A DNA stretch of 64,000 nucleotides from Pleomorphomonas oryzae DSM 16300. GTDB lineage: Bacteria > Pseudomonadota > Alphaproteobacteria > Rhizobiales > Pleomorphomonadaceae. Under the pieces are notes generated by a model, which saw only the letters and a program-made list of their open reading frames with translations, was not told the DNA's origin and did no database searches. The translations under genes were made by a program, and so were the position numbers. Where the stretch lies: positions 1 to 64,000 of the forward strand of contig NZ_AUHB01000014.1 of assembly GCF_000422965.1 (NCBI RefSeq), read 5' to 3'. This document shows, in pieces, positions 1-8,230 of this stretch; position 1 is the first letter of the stretch, and each line of letters starts with the position of its first letter.

Positions 1-1
1 C

Positions 2-211
2 AAGCCGATGAACGAGGCGACGCGCCGGGCCAACAATCTCAAATCCAAGGTGCGCTCCCACGTCGAGCACGTCTTTGCCGAACAGAAGGCCCGGATGGGT
101 TTGTTCATCCGGACCATTGGTATCGCCAGGGCGACGACCAAGATCGGTCTCGCCAACCTCGTCTACAACATCAAACGGCTGATCTGTTTGGAGCGGAGCG
201 CGGCGGCGTAG
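2..211 (+). mobile_element. IS5-family transposase, C-terminal fragment
   Basis: The reading frame is open from the window edge to TAG at 209-211, so this is the 3' end of a longer gene. The visible ~69 residues contain the stretch VEHVFAEQK, then MGLFIRTIGIARA and IGLANLVYNIKRL. That is the typical C-terminus of IS5-group DDE transposases, which excise and insert an IS element by cut-and-paste. The DDE residues lie outside the window. Terminal inverted repeats cannot be identified because the left end is missing; the right end should lie shortly after 211. Whether the element is intact cannot be judged. Confidence 0.85.
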
Positions 212-294
212 GCCGAAGGTCCACGGAGATAAGCCCCCCAGCAAAGCGGCTGTTCCCAAAGCCGAGCCGTCAGGATACTGCGCCGAGGCGGCTC

Positions 295-915
295 CTACGA
301 TCCCGTAGCCGTCCAGAAAACCCGGTTAATCGAACCGTCCAGTTCGCTGGCGTTCTTCTGGGCTATTGCGAGGCCGGCGGCATGCGCACGCTCGGCAAGC
401 CGGGTTGCGAAGGCAATGTTGGCCTCTTTGCCCAGGACGGACCGGGAGCGTGTCCAGCTGTCCAAATTGTCAGCCTCGATGGCGTTGAAGCCGTCGCGCG
501 CACATTTATCGATCCAAGGACCGACGACCGACATCAGGGCGTTCCGCTTTCCCGCCGTGGAGGTGTCGAGCAAATACTCGTCTTTCCATTCGGGATCTGC
601 GACATAGGTGCCGTTCTTGCGAAGCAGCAGATCGGGGTGGTTCTTCAGCCACCATTTGGCCTCGGCTGGCTGGGTCTGGAAGGCATTCACGTAGCAGATG
701 TTGTACTTGCCTGCCGCGGGCGAGGCGAGCCTGTCGCGCACGACAATCCCGACGCCGCTAGCAGGCGCGTAGGCGCCGCCCAACTGGTAGTCGAACTGCT
801 GGTTGGCCGGTGGAAGCGAGGCATCTCGGGCGCTTGCAGTGCCTATCGTCAACACGCTCAGAACCATAGCGGCCGGCCCTGTCAGTATTCGGTGGGGCAG
901 CGACGTCATCATCAT
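295..915 (-). pseudogene. GH114-like secreted glycosidase, probably 3'-truncated
   Basis: A 206-residue protein when started at the ATG at 915, which has AAGGA 9 nt upstream; the frame is open further upstream but that part has no protein character. Residues 1-29 form a signal peptide ending TASA. The rest resembles the TIM-barrel family GH114 (endo-alpha-1,4-polygalactosaminidase, TM1410-like): FDYQLGG (41-47), ICYVNAFQ (73-80), the conserved acidic strand IEADNLDSW (146-154) and GLAIAQKN (181-188). In the family the chain continues with a VDFA-like strand and a final ~50-70 residues. Here it stops after ELDGSINRVFWTATGS, which does not match. The gene end points toward the IS5 remnant at 2-211, so truncation by insertion is inferred. 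It could alternatively be a short natural variant. Confidence 0.6.
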
Positions 916-1473
916 CCCGAGGAGTCCTTCGTCTCGTGTGGTCGATGATCGCGGTTCGGTTTTCTTATAGCTGCTTCGCTGGGCAAAGCGAGAAATGCTC
1001 CTGAAGCAGGTCTGGTCCGGTGTCTCAGCCGTGGTCGAGAAGTTGGTCACGGGCCACCTCGCACAGATGGGCGCCTCCAGACATAGAGACCGATCGTGAC
1101 TGGCGTCAGACAGCTCATGATCATGCGGGCTTGCCATCTCTCACAATGATCCTCCTTTCGCCAACGGGTCGAGACCATAACGCTGAACAATCAAACCGCA
1201 CCAAGCCGGACGAAAGACGCTTGCTGAGGTTGGATGCCCTAAGATTTTCGCGACTGACAACTTGGCGTCCGCATCCGAGAGGTCCGCGAATGTCACCTGA
1301 AGCGACAAGCTCCAGTGGAGACTGGCAGCCTACTACGTAGTATCGCATAGCAATTCCTGTTCCCTCATCTTGACGCGGCGACGGTCAGATGTTTTTGTCC
1401 GCAGGAAAGCCGCCGCATATACGGGCCGCAATGCCGTGATCGGCAAGGCCGCCACGCCGGAAAGGACCGAGAC
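916..1473. other. Intergenic region, no supported gene
   Basis: About 560 bp between the divergent GH114-like gene and bioY. Open frames exist on both strands (for example 1020-1340 plus and 1121-1348 minus), but neither has recognisable protein features or a convincing ribosome-binding site. A 7-bp inverted repeat (CTGCTTC ... GAAGCAG, about 970-1010) is present. Promoters for both flanking genes must lie here, but I cannot assign them. Confidence 0.4.
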
Positions 1474-2052
1474 TTGAACACTCTGAACCAGCCGTCCACC
1501 GCCTTTACCCGCTCGCTCGCCAATTCGAACGGCGCCGTCAAAGTGGCAACCGTCGTGTTCGGCTCGCTGTTGATCGCCGCTGCGACGCAGATCGAAGTGC
1601 CGTTCTTCCCGGTGCCGATGACGATGCAGACCTTCGCCGTGCTGCTGGTCGGCCTGCTGTTCGGTGCCCGTCTCGGCGCCGCCGCCGTTCTCGTCTACCT
1701 CGGAGAGGCGGCGCTTGGTTTGCCGGTGCTGTCAGGAGCCGCCAATATGGCGACGCTGTTCGTCAAGCCGGCGACCATTGGATATCTCGTGGGCTTCGTC
1801 GGCGCTGCCTTCGTCGCCGGCCTGATTGTCGAGCGCACGGCCGGCAAGCTCTGGGGCGTCGTTGCCGCCGCCCTGGCGGGCGAAGTGGTGCTGATGGCCC
1901 TCGGCGTTGCCTTCCTCGCCTATCTGATTGGCGCTGAAAAGGCCGTGACCTTCGGCTTCCTGCCGTTCGTTCTTGGCGATGCGCTGAAGATCGTGCTGGC
2001 CGTGACGGTCGCCCGCGGCGTCGGCCATCTGTCGCTGCCGGGCGCGCGCTAA
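1474..2052 (+). CDS. bioY: Biotin transporter BioY
   Basis: A 192-residue integral membrane protein of the BioY family, the substrate-binding S component of ECF-type biotin transporters. It has about six hydrophobic segments. The N-terminal half carries the family motif region IEVPFFPVPMTMQTFAVLL, followed by LLFGARLGAAAVLVYLGEAALGLP (broken here by helix boundaries), a Gly/Ala-rich helix and AKPATIGYLVGF-like sequence. The start is TTG at 1474, preceded by GGAAAGGACC. No bioM or bioN ATPase/T-component genes are adjacent, so it either works alone, as shown for some BioY proteins, or pairs with components encoded elsewhere. A strong terminator follows. No BioR-type operator was recognised upstream. 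Confidence 0.92.
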   Translation: MNTLNQPSTAFTRSLANSNGAVKVATVVFGSLLIAAATQIEVPFFPVPMTMQTFAVLLVGLLFGARLGAAAVLVYLGEAALGLPVLSGAANMATLFVKPATIGYLVGFVGAAFVAGLIVERTAGKLWGVVAAALAGEVVLMALGVAFLAYLIGAEKAVTFGFLPFVLGDALKIVLAVTVARGVGHLSLPGAR

Positions 2053-2078
2053 AAGCTTATCCACCGAAGATGAATTAT

Positions 2079-2112
2079 GCGGCCGCCGGGTTTTCCGGCG
2101 GCCGCCGTTTTA
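2079..2112 (+). terminator. Rho-independent terminator after bioY
   Basis: Perfect 11-bp stem (GCGGCCGCCGG pairing with CCGGCGGCCGC), 5-nt loop GTTTT, followed by CGTTTTAT. Confidence 0.85.
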
Positions 2113-2219
2113 TGTAGATGATTCGTTTTTAATCAGTTCCGATTCAGTGTTTGGAAACGATCACCCCGCACACTCCCGCCGTGGGGACGGCTGCGGCGAT
2201 TCTGCCGAGCCGGGGAGTG

Positions 2220-4478
2220 ATGAGGGCGATGACCAGATCGGGCGCAATCGAAAAGAAGCGACTGCGCGAGCTCTATCGCTATCGGATTCTGGACACCGCA
2301 CCCGAGCCAGAATTTGACGGCCTTTGCGATCTTGCTCGCAGTCTGCTGAGCGCCGATGCCGCCGTCATTACCTTTCAGGATGCCGATCGTTCGTGGTGCA
2401 AGGCTTCTGCCGGCCGGCATGTCACCGTACTGCCGCGCTCGGCCTCGGTCAGCGAGCAGGCGGTTCTCGCCGGCGAAGTCGTCGTGTTCGAGGACTTGGC
2501 GAAAGATCCCCTATTTGCCGATCATCCTCTGGTCCACTGCGAGAATGGTCTTCGCGCCGCCGTTGGCGTCCCCATCGAAGTGAAGAAGGGGCTGTGCATC
2601 GGCGCTGTCGTGGTGATGTTTGCCGAGCCAAGGCAGGTTTCTGTTTTCGACATCGAGAACCTGCAGCGCCTGACGCATGCCATCATCGACCGGCTGCATC
2701 TTCGCCGCATCCGTATCGAGCGCGAGCTCGACCAGATCACTCGCGCCAAGAAGGACGCCGAGATTGCCGCCCAGAAATGGGAGATTGGCAAACAGAGACG
2801 CCTCCTGGAGCAGACGGCCCGCCTCGCCCGCATCGGCGGCTGGGAATATGATGTTGCCGCCGATCGCATGATCTGGTCGGCCGAAATCTACCGCCTATTG
2901 GAACTCGACGAGACGTCGAGGCCGCCCGATCTGATGACGCTCCTGGCATATTGCCAGGAGGAAGCTGCCGGTGAGGTCAAGCGGCTGATTGTCCGTGTGC
3001 TGACGCGCGGCGAGTCCTTCGAGACGGAAATACCTCTGGTGACCGAATCCGGCCGTCGTCGCTGGGCGCGTTGCGTCTGCGAGGCGGAGGTCCAGCGCGG
3101 CAAGGTGGTTCGCCTGCTCGGAACGGTGCAGGACACGACGCTGCAGCGGGCCACCGAAGAGGAAGTCAACTTCATCGCCACGCATGACATGGTGACGGGG
3201 CTTTTGAACCGCGCCGTGTTTCAGGAGCGGCTCGACCGCGCGCTGACCTTCCGCACGCCGGCCCGCACCGTCGGCCTTTATCTGATCGACGTTGATCACT
3301 TCAAATCGGTCAACGACACGCTCGGCCATCACGCCGGCGATGTGCTGTTGGCCGAGGTGGGGCGGCGCTTGCGCGAGGCCGTTGGCGAACTTGGTGTGGT
3401 CGCCCGTCTCGGTGGCGACGAGTTCGCGCTGCTGATGCCCGATTGCGGCGGCGAGGATGAACTGACCGCCATCGGCGAGCAGATGATGCGCGGCCTGCAG
3501 GAACCGATCGCCTACGAAGCCGAGTCGATTCCGGTGACCATCTCGGTCGGCATCGCCCGTGCGCTGTCGGGCACGCAGCCAGACCTGTTGTTCAAGGATG
3601 CCGACATCGCCCTCTACGAGGCCAAGGGCGAAGGACGAAATCGCTTCGTGCTGTTCGATCGAGCGATGCGCGAAGCTATCGAGCTGCGCCATTCCATCCT
3701 GAGGGCGATCCGCCAGGCCATCGACCGGGGTGATCTGCGCCTGCACTATCAGCCGAAATACTCGTTGCGCACTGGCGTGCTCGCCGGCTTCGAGGCGCTG
3801 CTGCGCTGGCATCGCCCGGACGGCTTCATTGCCAGCCCCGGCTTTTTCGGCATCGCCCTCGACGATCCACAGTTGGGCCTTGCCATCGGCGACATGGTCA
3901 TTCGCGAGGCCGTGCGGCAGGCGGCCGATTGGCGGGCGCGCGGCATTATCTTCGACCATATAGCGATCAACGTCGCCACGCCGCAGTTCCGGCGCGGCGA
4001 CCTTTGCGACTGTCTGACCGCCGCGCTCGATGAGTTCGACGTGCCGGCGGCGGCCTTGATGGTCGAGGTGACGGAGAACGTGCTGCTGTCGAAGGTGGCT
4101 GACGAAGTCCAGTCGACACTGTCGCAGCTGGCTAGCAAGGGCATCAAGATCGCCCTCGACGATTTCGGCACCGGCTATGCCTCGCTGAGCCATCTCAAGG
4201 ATTTTCCCGTCGACCTCCTGAAGATCGACCGCTCCTTCGTGGCAACACTGACCGAAGAGCGCGAAAGCCGCTCCATCGTTCGCGGCATCACGGCGCTCGC
4301 CCATGACCTTGGCATACCGGTGATTGCCGAAGGCGTCGAGACAGCCGCCCAACGCGATATGCTCCGGCATTTCGGCGTCGATTTCGGCCAGGGCTACCTG
4401 TTTTCCCGCGCCATGCTGCCGGCCCAGATCGAGTCGTCGGGCATGGTCAGCATGGTCGCCACGCAGGCGCGGGCCTGA
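2220..4478 (+). CDS. GAF-PAS-GGDEF-EAL c-di-GMP signalling protein
   Basis: A 752-residue cytoplasmic protein without membrane segments. Order: N-terminal GAF domain (~20-165), short coiled linker rich in Arg/Glu, PAS domain (~195-315, beginning RIGGWEYD), GGDEF diguanylate cyclase (motif GGDEF at ~398) and EAL phosphodiesterase (EAL at ~525). The GGDEF active loop is intact. The usual RxxD product-inhibition site upstream of it is replaced by GELG, so feedback inhibition is probably absent. The EAL domain keeps its metal and catalytic residues: FEALLRW, AINVA, EVTE, DDFGTGY, LLKIDRSF, AEGVET and QGYLF. It may therefore make and degrade c-di-GMP, or use one domain for regulation. The ATG at 2220 has GGGAG 5 nt upstream; a TTG at 2151 in frame has no such signal. 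It stands alone between bioY and eda. Confidence 0.93.
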   Translation: MRAMTRSGAIEKKRLRELYRYRILDTAPEPEFDGLCDLARSLLSADAAVITFQDADRSWCKASAGRHVTVLPRSASVSEQAVLAGEVVVFEDLAKDPLFADHPLVHCENGLRAAVGVPIEVKKGLCIGAVVVMFAEPRQVSVFDIENLQRLTHAIIDRLHLRRIRIERELDQITRAKKDAEIAAQKWEIGKQRRLLEQTARLARIGGWEYDVAADRMIWSAEIYRLLELDETSRPPDLMTLLAYCQEEAAGEVKRLIVRVLTRGESFETEIPLVTESGRRRWARCVCEAEVQRGKVVRLLGTVQDTTLQRATEEEVNFIATHDMVTGLLNRAVFQERLDRALTFRTPARTVGLYLIDVDHFKSVNDTLGHHAGDVLLAEVGRRLREAVGELGVVARLGGDEFALLMPDCGGEDELTAIGEQMMRGLQEPIAYEAESIPVTISVGIARALSGTQPDLLFKDADIALYEAKGEGRNRFVLFDRAMREAIELRHSILRAIRQAIDRGDLRLHYQPKYSLRTGVLAGFEALLRWHRPDGFIASPGFFGIALDDPQLGLAIGDMVIREAVRQAADWRARGIIFDHIAINVATPQFRRGDLCDCLTAALDEFDVPAAALMVEVTENVLLSKVADEVQSTLSQLASKGIKIALDDFGTGYASLSHLKDFPVDLLKIDRSFVATLTEERESRSIVRGITALAHDLGIPVIAEGVETAAQRDMLRHFGVDFGQGYLFSRAMLPAQIESSGMVSMVATQARA

Positions 4479-4482
4479 GCCC

Positions 4483-4523
4483 AAAAATCTCGCCGGCCAA
4501 GCTGTTTCAGCCCGACCGGCGAG
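4483..4523 (-). terminator. Terminator after eda (possibly bidirectional)
   Basis: An 8-bp stem (CTCGCCGG / CCGGCGAG) with a ~19-nt loop. On the minus strand it is followed by ATTTTTGG, the usual layout downstream of the minus-strand eda gene. It could also serve the converging plus-strand GGDEF-EAL gene. Confidence 0.65.
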
Positions 4524-4551
4524 TTCGATGCTCGACTTGTTCGCGAAATGC

Positions 4552-5184
4552 TCAGACGGCGATCGCCGCCGCTTCCCTTGCCAGTTGCTCGATACGCGCC
4601 CAATCGCCGGCCTTGACGGCGTCGCTTGGCGCCACCCAGGAGCCGCCGACGCAGATGACGTTCTTGAGCTTCAGGTAGTCGGTCGCGTTTTCGAGGCTGA
4701 CGCCACCGGTCGGGCAGAACACCATGTCGCCGAGCGGCGAGGCCAGCGCCTGCAGATATTTCGGCCCGCCGGCAGGACCGGCCGGGAAGAACTTGACGAT
4801 GCGGTAGCCCTTGTCGCGGGCGACCATCGCTTCCGAGGCCGTGGCGACGCCCGGCAGCAGCGGCACATTGAGCTCGATCGCCACGTCGAGCAGGTCGGGC
4901 GTGGCGCCCGGGCTGACCAGGAACTTGGCACCGGCTTCGACGGCCGCCTTGGCCTGGGCACGGTCGAGCACCGTACCGGCGCCGACCACGCCGCCTGGAA
5001 TGGCGCTCATCTGCCGAATGGCTTCCAGCGCCGCCGGGGTCCGCAATGTCACTTCCAGCGCCGGCAGGCCGCCCTTGACCAGCGCGGTGCCGAGCGGCAC
5101 GGCGTCTTCCAGACGATCGATGATCAGCACGGGAACCACCGGCGCGCGGCGGAGAACGGCGAGAAGGGCGGCGGTGTCGAACAT
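4552..5184 (-). CDS. eda: KDPG/KHG aldolase
   Basis: A 210-residue (210 is typical) class I aldolase that splits 2-keto-3-deoxy-6-phosphogluconate into pyruvate and glyceraldehyde 3-phosphate in the Entner-Doudoroff pathway. Visible motifs are ALEVTLRTP with the catalytic Glu44, GVVGAGTVL (65-73), FLVSPGATPDLL, the Schiff-base Lys131 in YRIVKFFPA and the phosphate-binding PTGGVS near 162. The start ATG at 5184 is preceded by GAGGATCCGCC. No edd or sugar kinase gene is adjacent. An operator-like dyad about 100 bp upstream and a LacI-family gene directly upstream suggest local carbohydrate-dependent control. A 2-keto-3-deoxy-6-phosphogalactonate aldolase role cannot be excluded. Confidence 0.93.
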   Translation of the reverse strand: MFDTAALLAVLRRAPVVPVLIIDRLEDAVPLGTALVKGGLPALEVTLRTPAALEAIRQMSAIPGGVVGAGTVLDRAQAKAAVEAGAKFLVSPGATPDLLDVAIELNVPLLPGVATASEAMVARDKGYRIVKFFPAGPAGGPKYLQALASPLGDMVFCPTGGVSLENATDYLKLKNVICVGGSWVAPSDAVKAGDWARIEQLAREAAAIAV

Positions 5185-5280
5185 GGCGGATCCTCTTTAT
5201 CGGCGGTCGCTGTGCCGGGACGTGTCAACGCACAGGCCGGAAGACGGCGGCAGGACTGCCGGAGAGCGCCCAGGAACGTC

Positions 5281-5305
5281 CTGCCATTCCAGTGTGGTAT
5301 GGCAG
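5281..5305. promoter_or_regulatory. Operator-like dyad between lacI-type gene and eda
   Basis: A 25-bp inverted repeat: arm CTGCCATTCCA, centre GTG, arm TGGTATGGCAG. Ten of eleven arm positions are complementary. It sits about 100 bp upstream of the eda start and just past the stop of the LacI-family gene, both on the minus strand. There is no T-run on either side, so it is unlikely to be a terminator. The inner ATTCCA...TGGTAT is also reminiscent of GntR-type sites, so the cognate regulator is uncertain. Confidence 0.5.
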
Positions 5306-5317
5306 AAAACCGCCTTG

Positions 5318-6352
5318 TCAGCCACTCGATTCCCGAATGACCAGATGCGGAGCTATGAGTTTATGCTCGAACGGCGGTTCCTCGCCGACGATCAGCGCGT
5401 AGATGGCGCGCGCCGCCTCCTGGCCGATCTCCTCGGAGCCATTCTGCACCGTGGTCAGCGCCGGCGCCCAGGTTTCGGAGCCATCGACGTCATCATAGCC
5501 GGTGACGGCGACATCGACGCCGGGGCGGATGCCGAGACGGGTGAAGCTGCTCATCAGGCCGAAGGCCAGCACGTCGTTGAAGCAGACGACGGCAGAAGGA
5601 CGGGGCGAATGGGCGGCGATGATTTCAGCCGCCTTGCGGCCATCGGCCTGATTCATCAGTTCGGGGATATCGAGCACCGGCGTCAGGCCGGCTTCGGTCA
5701 TCGCCTCGCGGAAGCCGGCGTAGCGATCGCGGCCTGACGAGGTGTAACGCAGACCACCGACGAAGGCGATGTCCTTGTGGCCCTTGTCGATCAACAGGCG
5801 GGTGATCTCGTACATGCCATGCCGATCGTCGCCGCGCACGCTGGGGGCGTTGGCACCGTCGACGTCGCGGCAGACCAGCGTCACCGGCGTGCCGGTACGC
5901 ATGATGGCATCGATATCGGCAACCGTGGTGCCCACCGACGGGCAGAGGACCAGACCGTCGGCGTTCTGCTGCTGCAGCACCTGGACGAAATTGCGCTGGC
6001 GCTCGATGCTGTCGCGATGATTGCAGATCAGGATGGTCAGGCCGTATTTCTCGAGCTCGCTCTCGACGGCACGGAACACCTCGGCGAAGTAGGGGTTGAG
6101 CACGTCGTGCACGACCACGCCGACGATGTCGGTGCGCGCGGTGCGGAGCGAGGCGGCCTGCCGATTGTAGATGTAGCCCATCTCGACGGCCAGTGCCTGC
6201 ACGCGCTTGCGCGTCTCGGCCGAGACGGCCGGGTTGTCGCGCAGCGCCAGGGAAACCGTCGCAGTCGACACCTCAAGCTGCGCGGCCAGCTGGCTCAGCG
6301 TCACGCGGCGGCGGCGGAATCGGCGGAGGTCTTCCCGTTTGCTCGTGGTCAT
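5318..6352 (-). CDS. LacI-family transcriptional regulator
   Basis: A 344-residue DNA-binding regulator. The N-terminal helix-turn-helix with hinge covers about residues 15-65 (VTLSQLAAQLEVSTATVSLALRD broken over two helices, then GYIYNRQAASLRT). A periplasmic-binding-protein-like sensor domain follows (~70-340), with typical strands DIVGVVVHDVLNPYF and PSAVVCFNDVLAFG. The ATG at 6352 is preceded by AGGACCCTCG; a TTG 27 nt further upstream is in frame but has no ribosome-binding site. Location immediately upstream of eda on the same strand, 133 bp apart, suggests it controls sugar-acid catabolism including eda. The ligand is unknown. Confidence 0.9.
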   Translation of the reverse strand: MTTSKREDLRRFRRRRVTLSQLAAQLEVSTATVSLALRDNPAVSAETRKRVQALAVEMGYIYNRQAASLRTARTDIVGVVVHDVLNPYFAEVFRAVESELEKYGLTILICNHRDSIERQRNFVQVLQQQNADGLVLCPSVGTTVADIDAIMRTGTPVTLVCRDVDGANAPSVRGDDRHGMYEITRLLIDKGHKDIAFVGGLRYTSSGRDRYAGFREAMTEAGLTPVLDIPELMNQADGRKAAEIIAAHSPRPSAVVCFNDVLAFGLMSSFTRLGIRPGVDVAVTGYDDVDGSETWAPALTTVQNGSEEIGQEAARAIYALIVGEEPPFEHKLIAPHLVIRESSG

Positions 6353-6454
6353 CGAGGGTCCTGTTTTCTGCCTTCTCAATCGATCACATGAAACATAAGG
6401 GCGGGCGGCGTCAACTGGATTGCCTACGTACGGAGCCAGTTGCCGGCCATTGCC

Positions 6455-7381
6455 TCAGGAGTGTGCGGCGGCAGCCATTTCGCGGGCGTGGACGACGCGT
6501 TCGCGATGGAAGAGATAGATGCCCGAAGCGATGACCACGCCGGCACCGAGCAGCGTCCAGATCGATGGCACGTCGGCGAAGACGAGATAGCCGGAGATGA
6601 TGGTCCAGACCAGCTGGATATAGCCATAGGGGGCGAGGGTGGCGGCTGTCGCAAAGCGATGGGCGGTCATCACCAGGAAGTGGCCGAAACCGCCGGCGGC
6701 GCCCATGAAAACCAGCAGGCCCCAGACAAAGAGTGACGGCGGCGTCTGCCAGACGACGAACAGCGCCGGGATCAGCAGAAGGCTCGGCACGGCGGCGAGC
6801 GAGATCACCAGCGAGCCCGGATTGACCCGCGTGGCAAGGTGGCGGGTGACGAGATTGTAGACGGCACCAGAGGCCATCGAGGCGAGCGCCAGCAGCATGG
6901 CCGGATGGAAGGTGCCGAAGCCTGGCTGGGTGATCAGCAGCACGCCGAGAAAGCCGACGACGATGGCGACCACGCGGCGAATACCGATGGCCTCATGTAA
7001 AAAGATGACTGACAGCAGCGTGATCACCATCGGCGACAGGAAGCCGATCGACGTCGTCTCAGCTACCTGCAGGTAGCGGAGGGCGCTGAAGTTGGCGAGC
7101 GTCATCACCGTCAGGAGGAGCGCCCTGACGACCTGCAATCCCGGCAGTTTGAACCGCCAGGCGCCGGGCGAGGAGATTGGGTTCAGCACGGCCACCGCCA
7201 TCAAGAGGTTGATGACGTAGCGGAACCAGGAGATCTCGATCACCGGCAGGTAATAGCTCATCGCCTTGGCCGTCGTGTCGAGGCAGGCGAAGACCATTGT
7301 CGAACCGAACAGCGGGATCAGGGCCTTGAGGGGCGCGCGGGCAGGTGGGGCAGGCGACGGGATTGGCCCGGAGGAGGACAT
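6455..7381 (-). CDS. DMT-family (EamA) permease
   Basis: About 308 residues with ten predicted transmembrane helices arranged as two EamA repeats (roughly residues 20-150 and 160-295). The family includes metabolite exporters and drug/amino-acid efflux permeases; the substrate cannot be inferred. Typical family signatures are WFRYVINLLMA in helix 2, TTSIGFLSPMVITLLSVIFLHE ending the first repeat (residues separated by a Pro) and LAPYGYIQLVWTIISGYLVF in the second. The start could be ATG 7381 or GTG 7393; neither has a clear ribosome-binding site. It is transcribed alone, divergent from nothing obvious, with the MarR gene upstream on the same strand 120 bp away. Confidence 0.88.
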   Translation of the reverse strand: MSSSGPIPSPAPPARAPLKALIPLFGSTMVFACLDTTAKAMSYYLPVIEISWFRYVINLLMAVAVLNPISSPGAWRFKLPGLQVVRALLLTVMTLANFSALRYLQVAETTSIGFLSPMVITLLSVIFLHEAIGIRRVVAIVVGFLGVLLITQPGFGTFHPAMLLALASMASGAVYNLVTRHLATRVNPGSLVISLAAVPSLLLIPALFVVWQTPPSLFVWGLLVFMGAAGGFGHFLVMTAHRFATAATLAPYGYIQLVWTIISGYLVFADVPSIWTLLGAGVVIASGIYLFHRERVVHAREMAAAAHS

Positions 7382-7501
7382 TGAGGATTTCACTGGCGCA
7401 GGACGGACGGCACACCGGCGCGGGTGCCGCCTCCGGATCGATTCAAAGTCATACTAAAGTATTATCCGCGCCGATGTAAGCTAGGTTCGTGAGGGCTCGG
7501 T

Positions 7502-8041
7502 TCAGTCGGTGGCGCCCTCATCGGCCTCATCGTGAAGGACAGCCAGAACCGGCTTGGCGACCGTGACTTCGGGCGCGTCGTCGTCGTCATCGTCGGCGTT
7601 GGCGGCCACGCCGGCCGGCATCAGGTTCTTTTCGATCTGGCGCAGCAGCTTCTTGAGGCGCTTGCGGTCCTTCTCGTCGAGGCCGGCCAGCGCTTCCTTC
7701 TCCACGCGCTTCCATACGGCATCGACGGCGCCGGCCCGCTCGCGACCGGCGTCGGTCAGGAAGACGCGGGCGAGGCGGCCGTCGGCGCTGGAGGTCTGCC
7801 GGGTGAGCAGACCCTGCGCGCCGAGACGGGAGATCATCTTGGTGACGGTTGGCGGCTGCACGGCGAGTTCGGCAGCCAGTTCCGACATCGACTGGCCGTC
7901 GCGGTCGGCGAGCGCCTTCAGGACCGCCTCCTGGCCCGGATGCAGGCCGATACGGCCCAAATGGACCGCGGCGCGCGTGCGATGAACGCGGGCCGCCTGG
8001 ACCAGCCGGTGGGTGACGCTCTTGCGATGGTTGAAGCTCAT
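7502..8041 (-). CDS. MarR-family transcriptional regulator
   Basis: A 179-residue winged-helix regulator. The MarR core spans residues ~10-135: GLHPGQEAVLKALAD, the recognition region MSELAAELAVQPPTVTKM, and the wing LTRQTSSADGRLARVFLT. The C-terminal ~40 residues form an acidic, probably disordered tail containing a run of six Asp. The ATG at 8041 has GGAG 7 nt upstream and fits the family length better than the in-frame ATG at 8110. It lies divergent from the CobW GTPase gene, with 189 bp between, and could regulate it or itself. The acidic tail is unusual for the family and might bind metal or basic partners; this is speculation. Confidence 0.9.
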   Translation of the reverse strand: MSFNHRKSVTHRLVQAARVHRTRAAVHLGRIGLHPGQEAVLKALADRDGQSMSELAAELAVQPPTVTKMISRLGAQGLLTRQTSSADGRLARVFLTDAGRERAGAVDAVWKRVEKEALAGLDEKDRKRLKKLLRQIEKNLMPAGVAANADDDDDDAPEVTVAKPVLAVLHDEADEGATD

Positions 8042-8230
8042 GCCCGTCTCCGTCGTCGGCGCCGGTTGGGCCGGTCGCCGCTCTACACCTTTGAGTGATC
8101 CCCTTTTCACACGAAACTATGACACTTATTTAGGGGCCGAAGATTTTTCCGTGAGCCGCCGTCCGCCTTTGTCGTGCGCCCGTCAGGAGGGCGTGCTAGG
8201 ACAGCGGTCCTCTTATCCGTGGAGATGCGC

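Noticed and set aside
1020-1348. Two overlapping small ORFs upstream of bioY
   Set aside because: No ribosome-binding site, no recognisable protein, and overlapping on opposite strands.
2895-4484. Long open frame on the minus strand opposite the GGDEF-EAL gene (529 codons)
   Set aside because: It is a codon-bias shadow of a well-supported gene; its product has no domain character and no ribosome-binding site.
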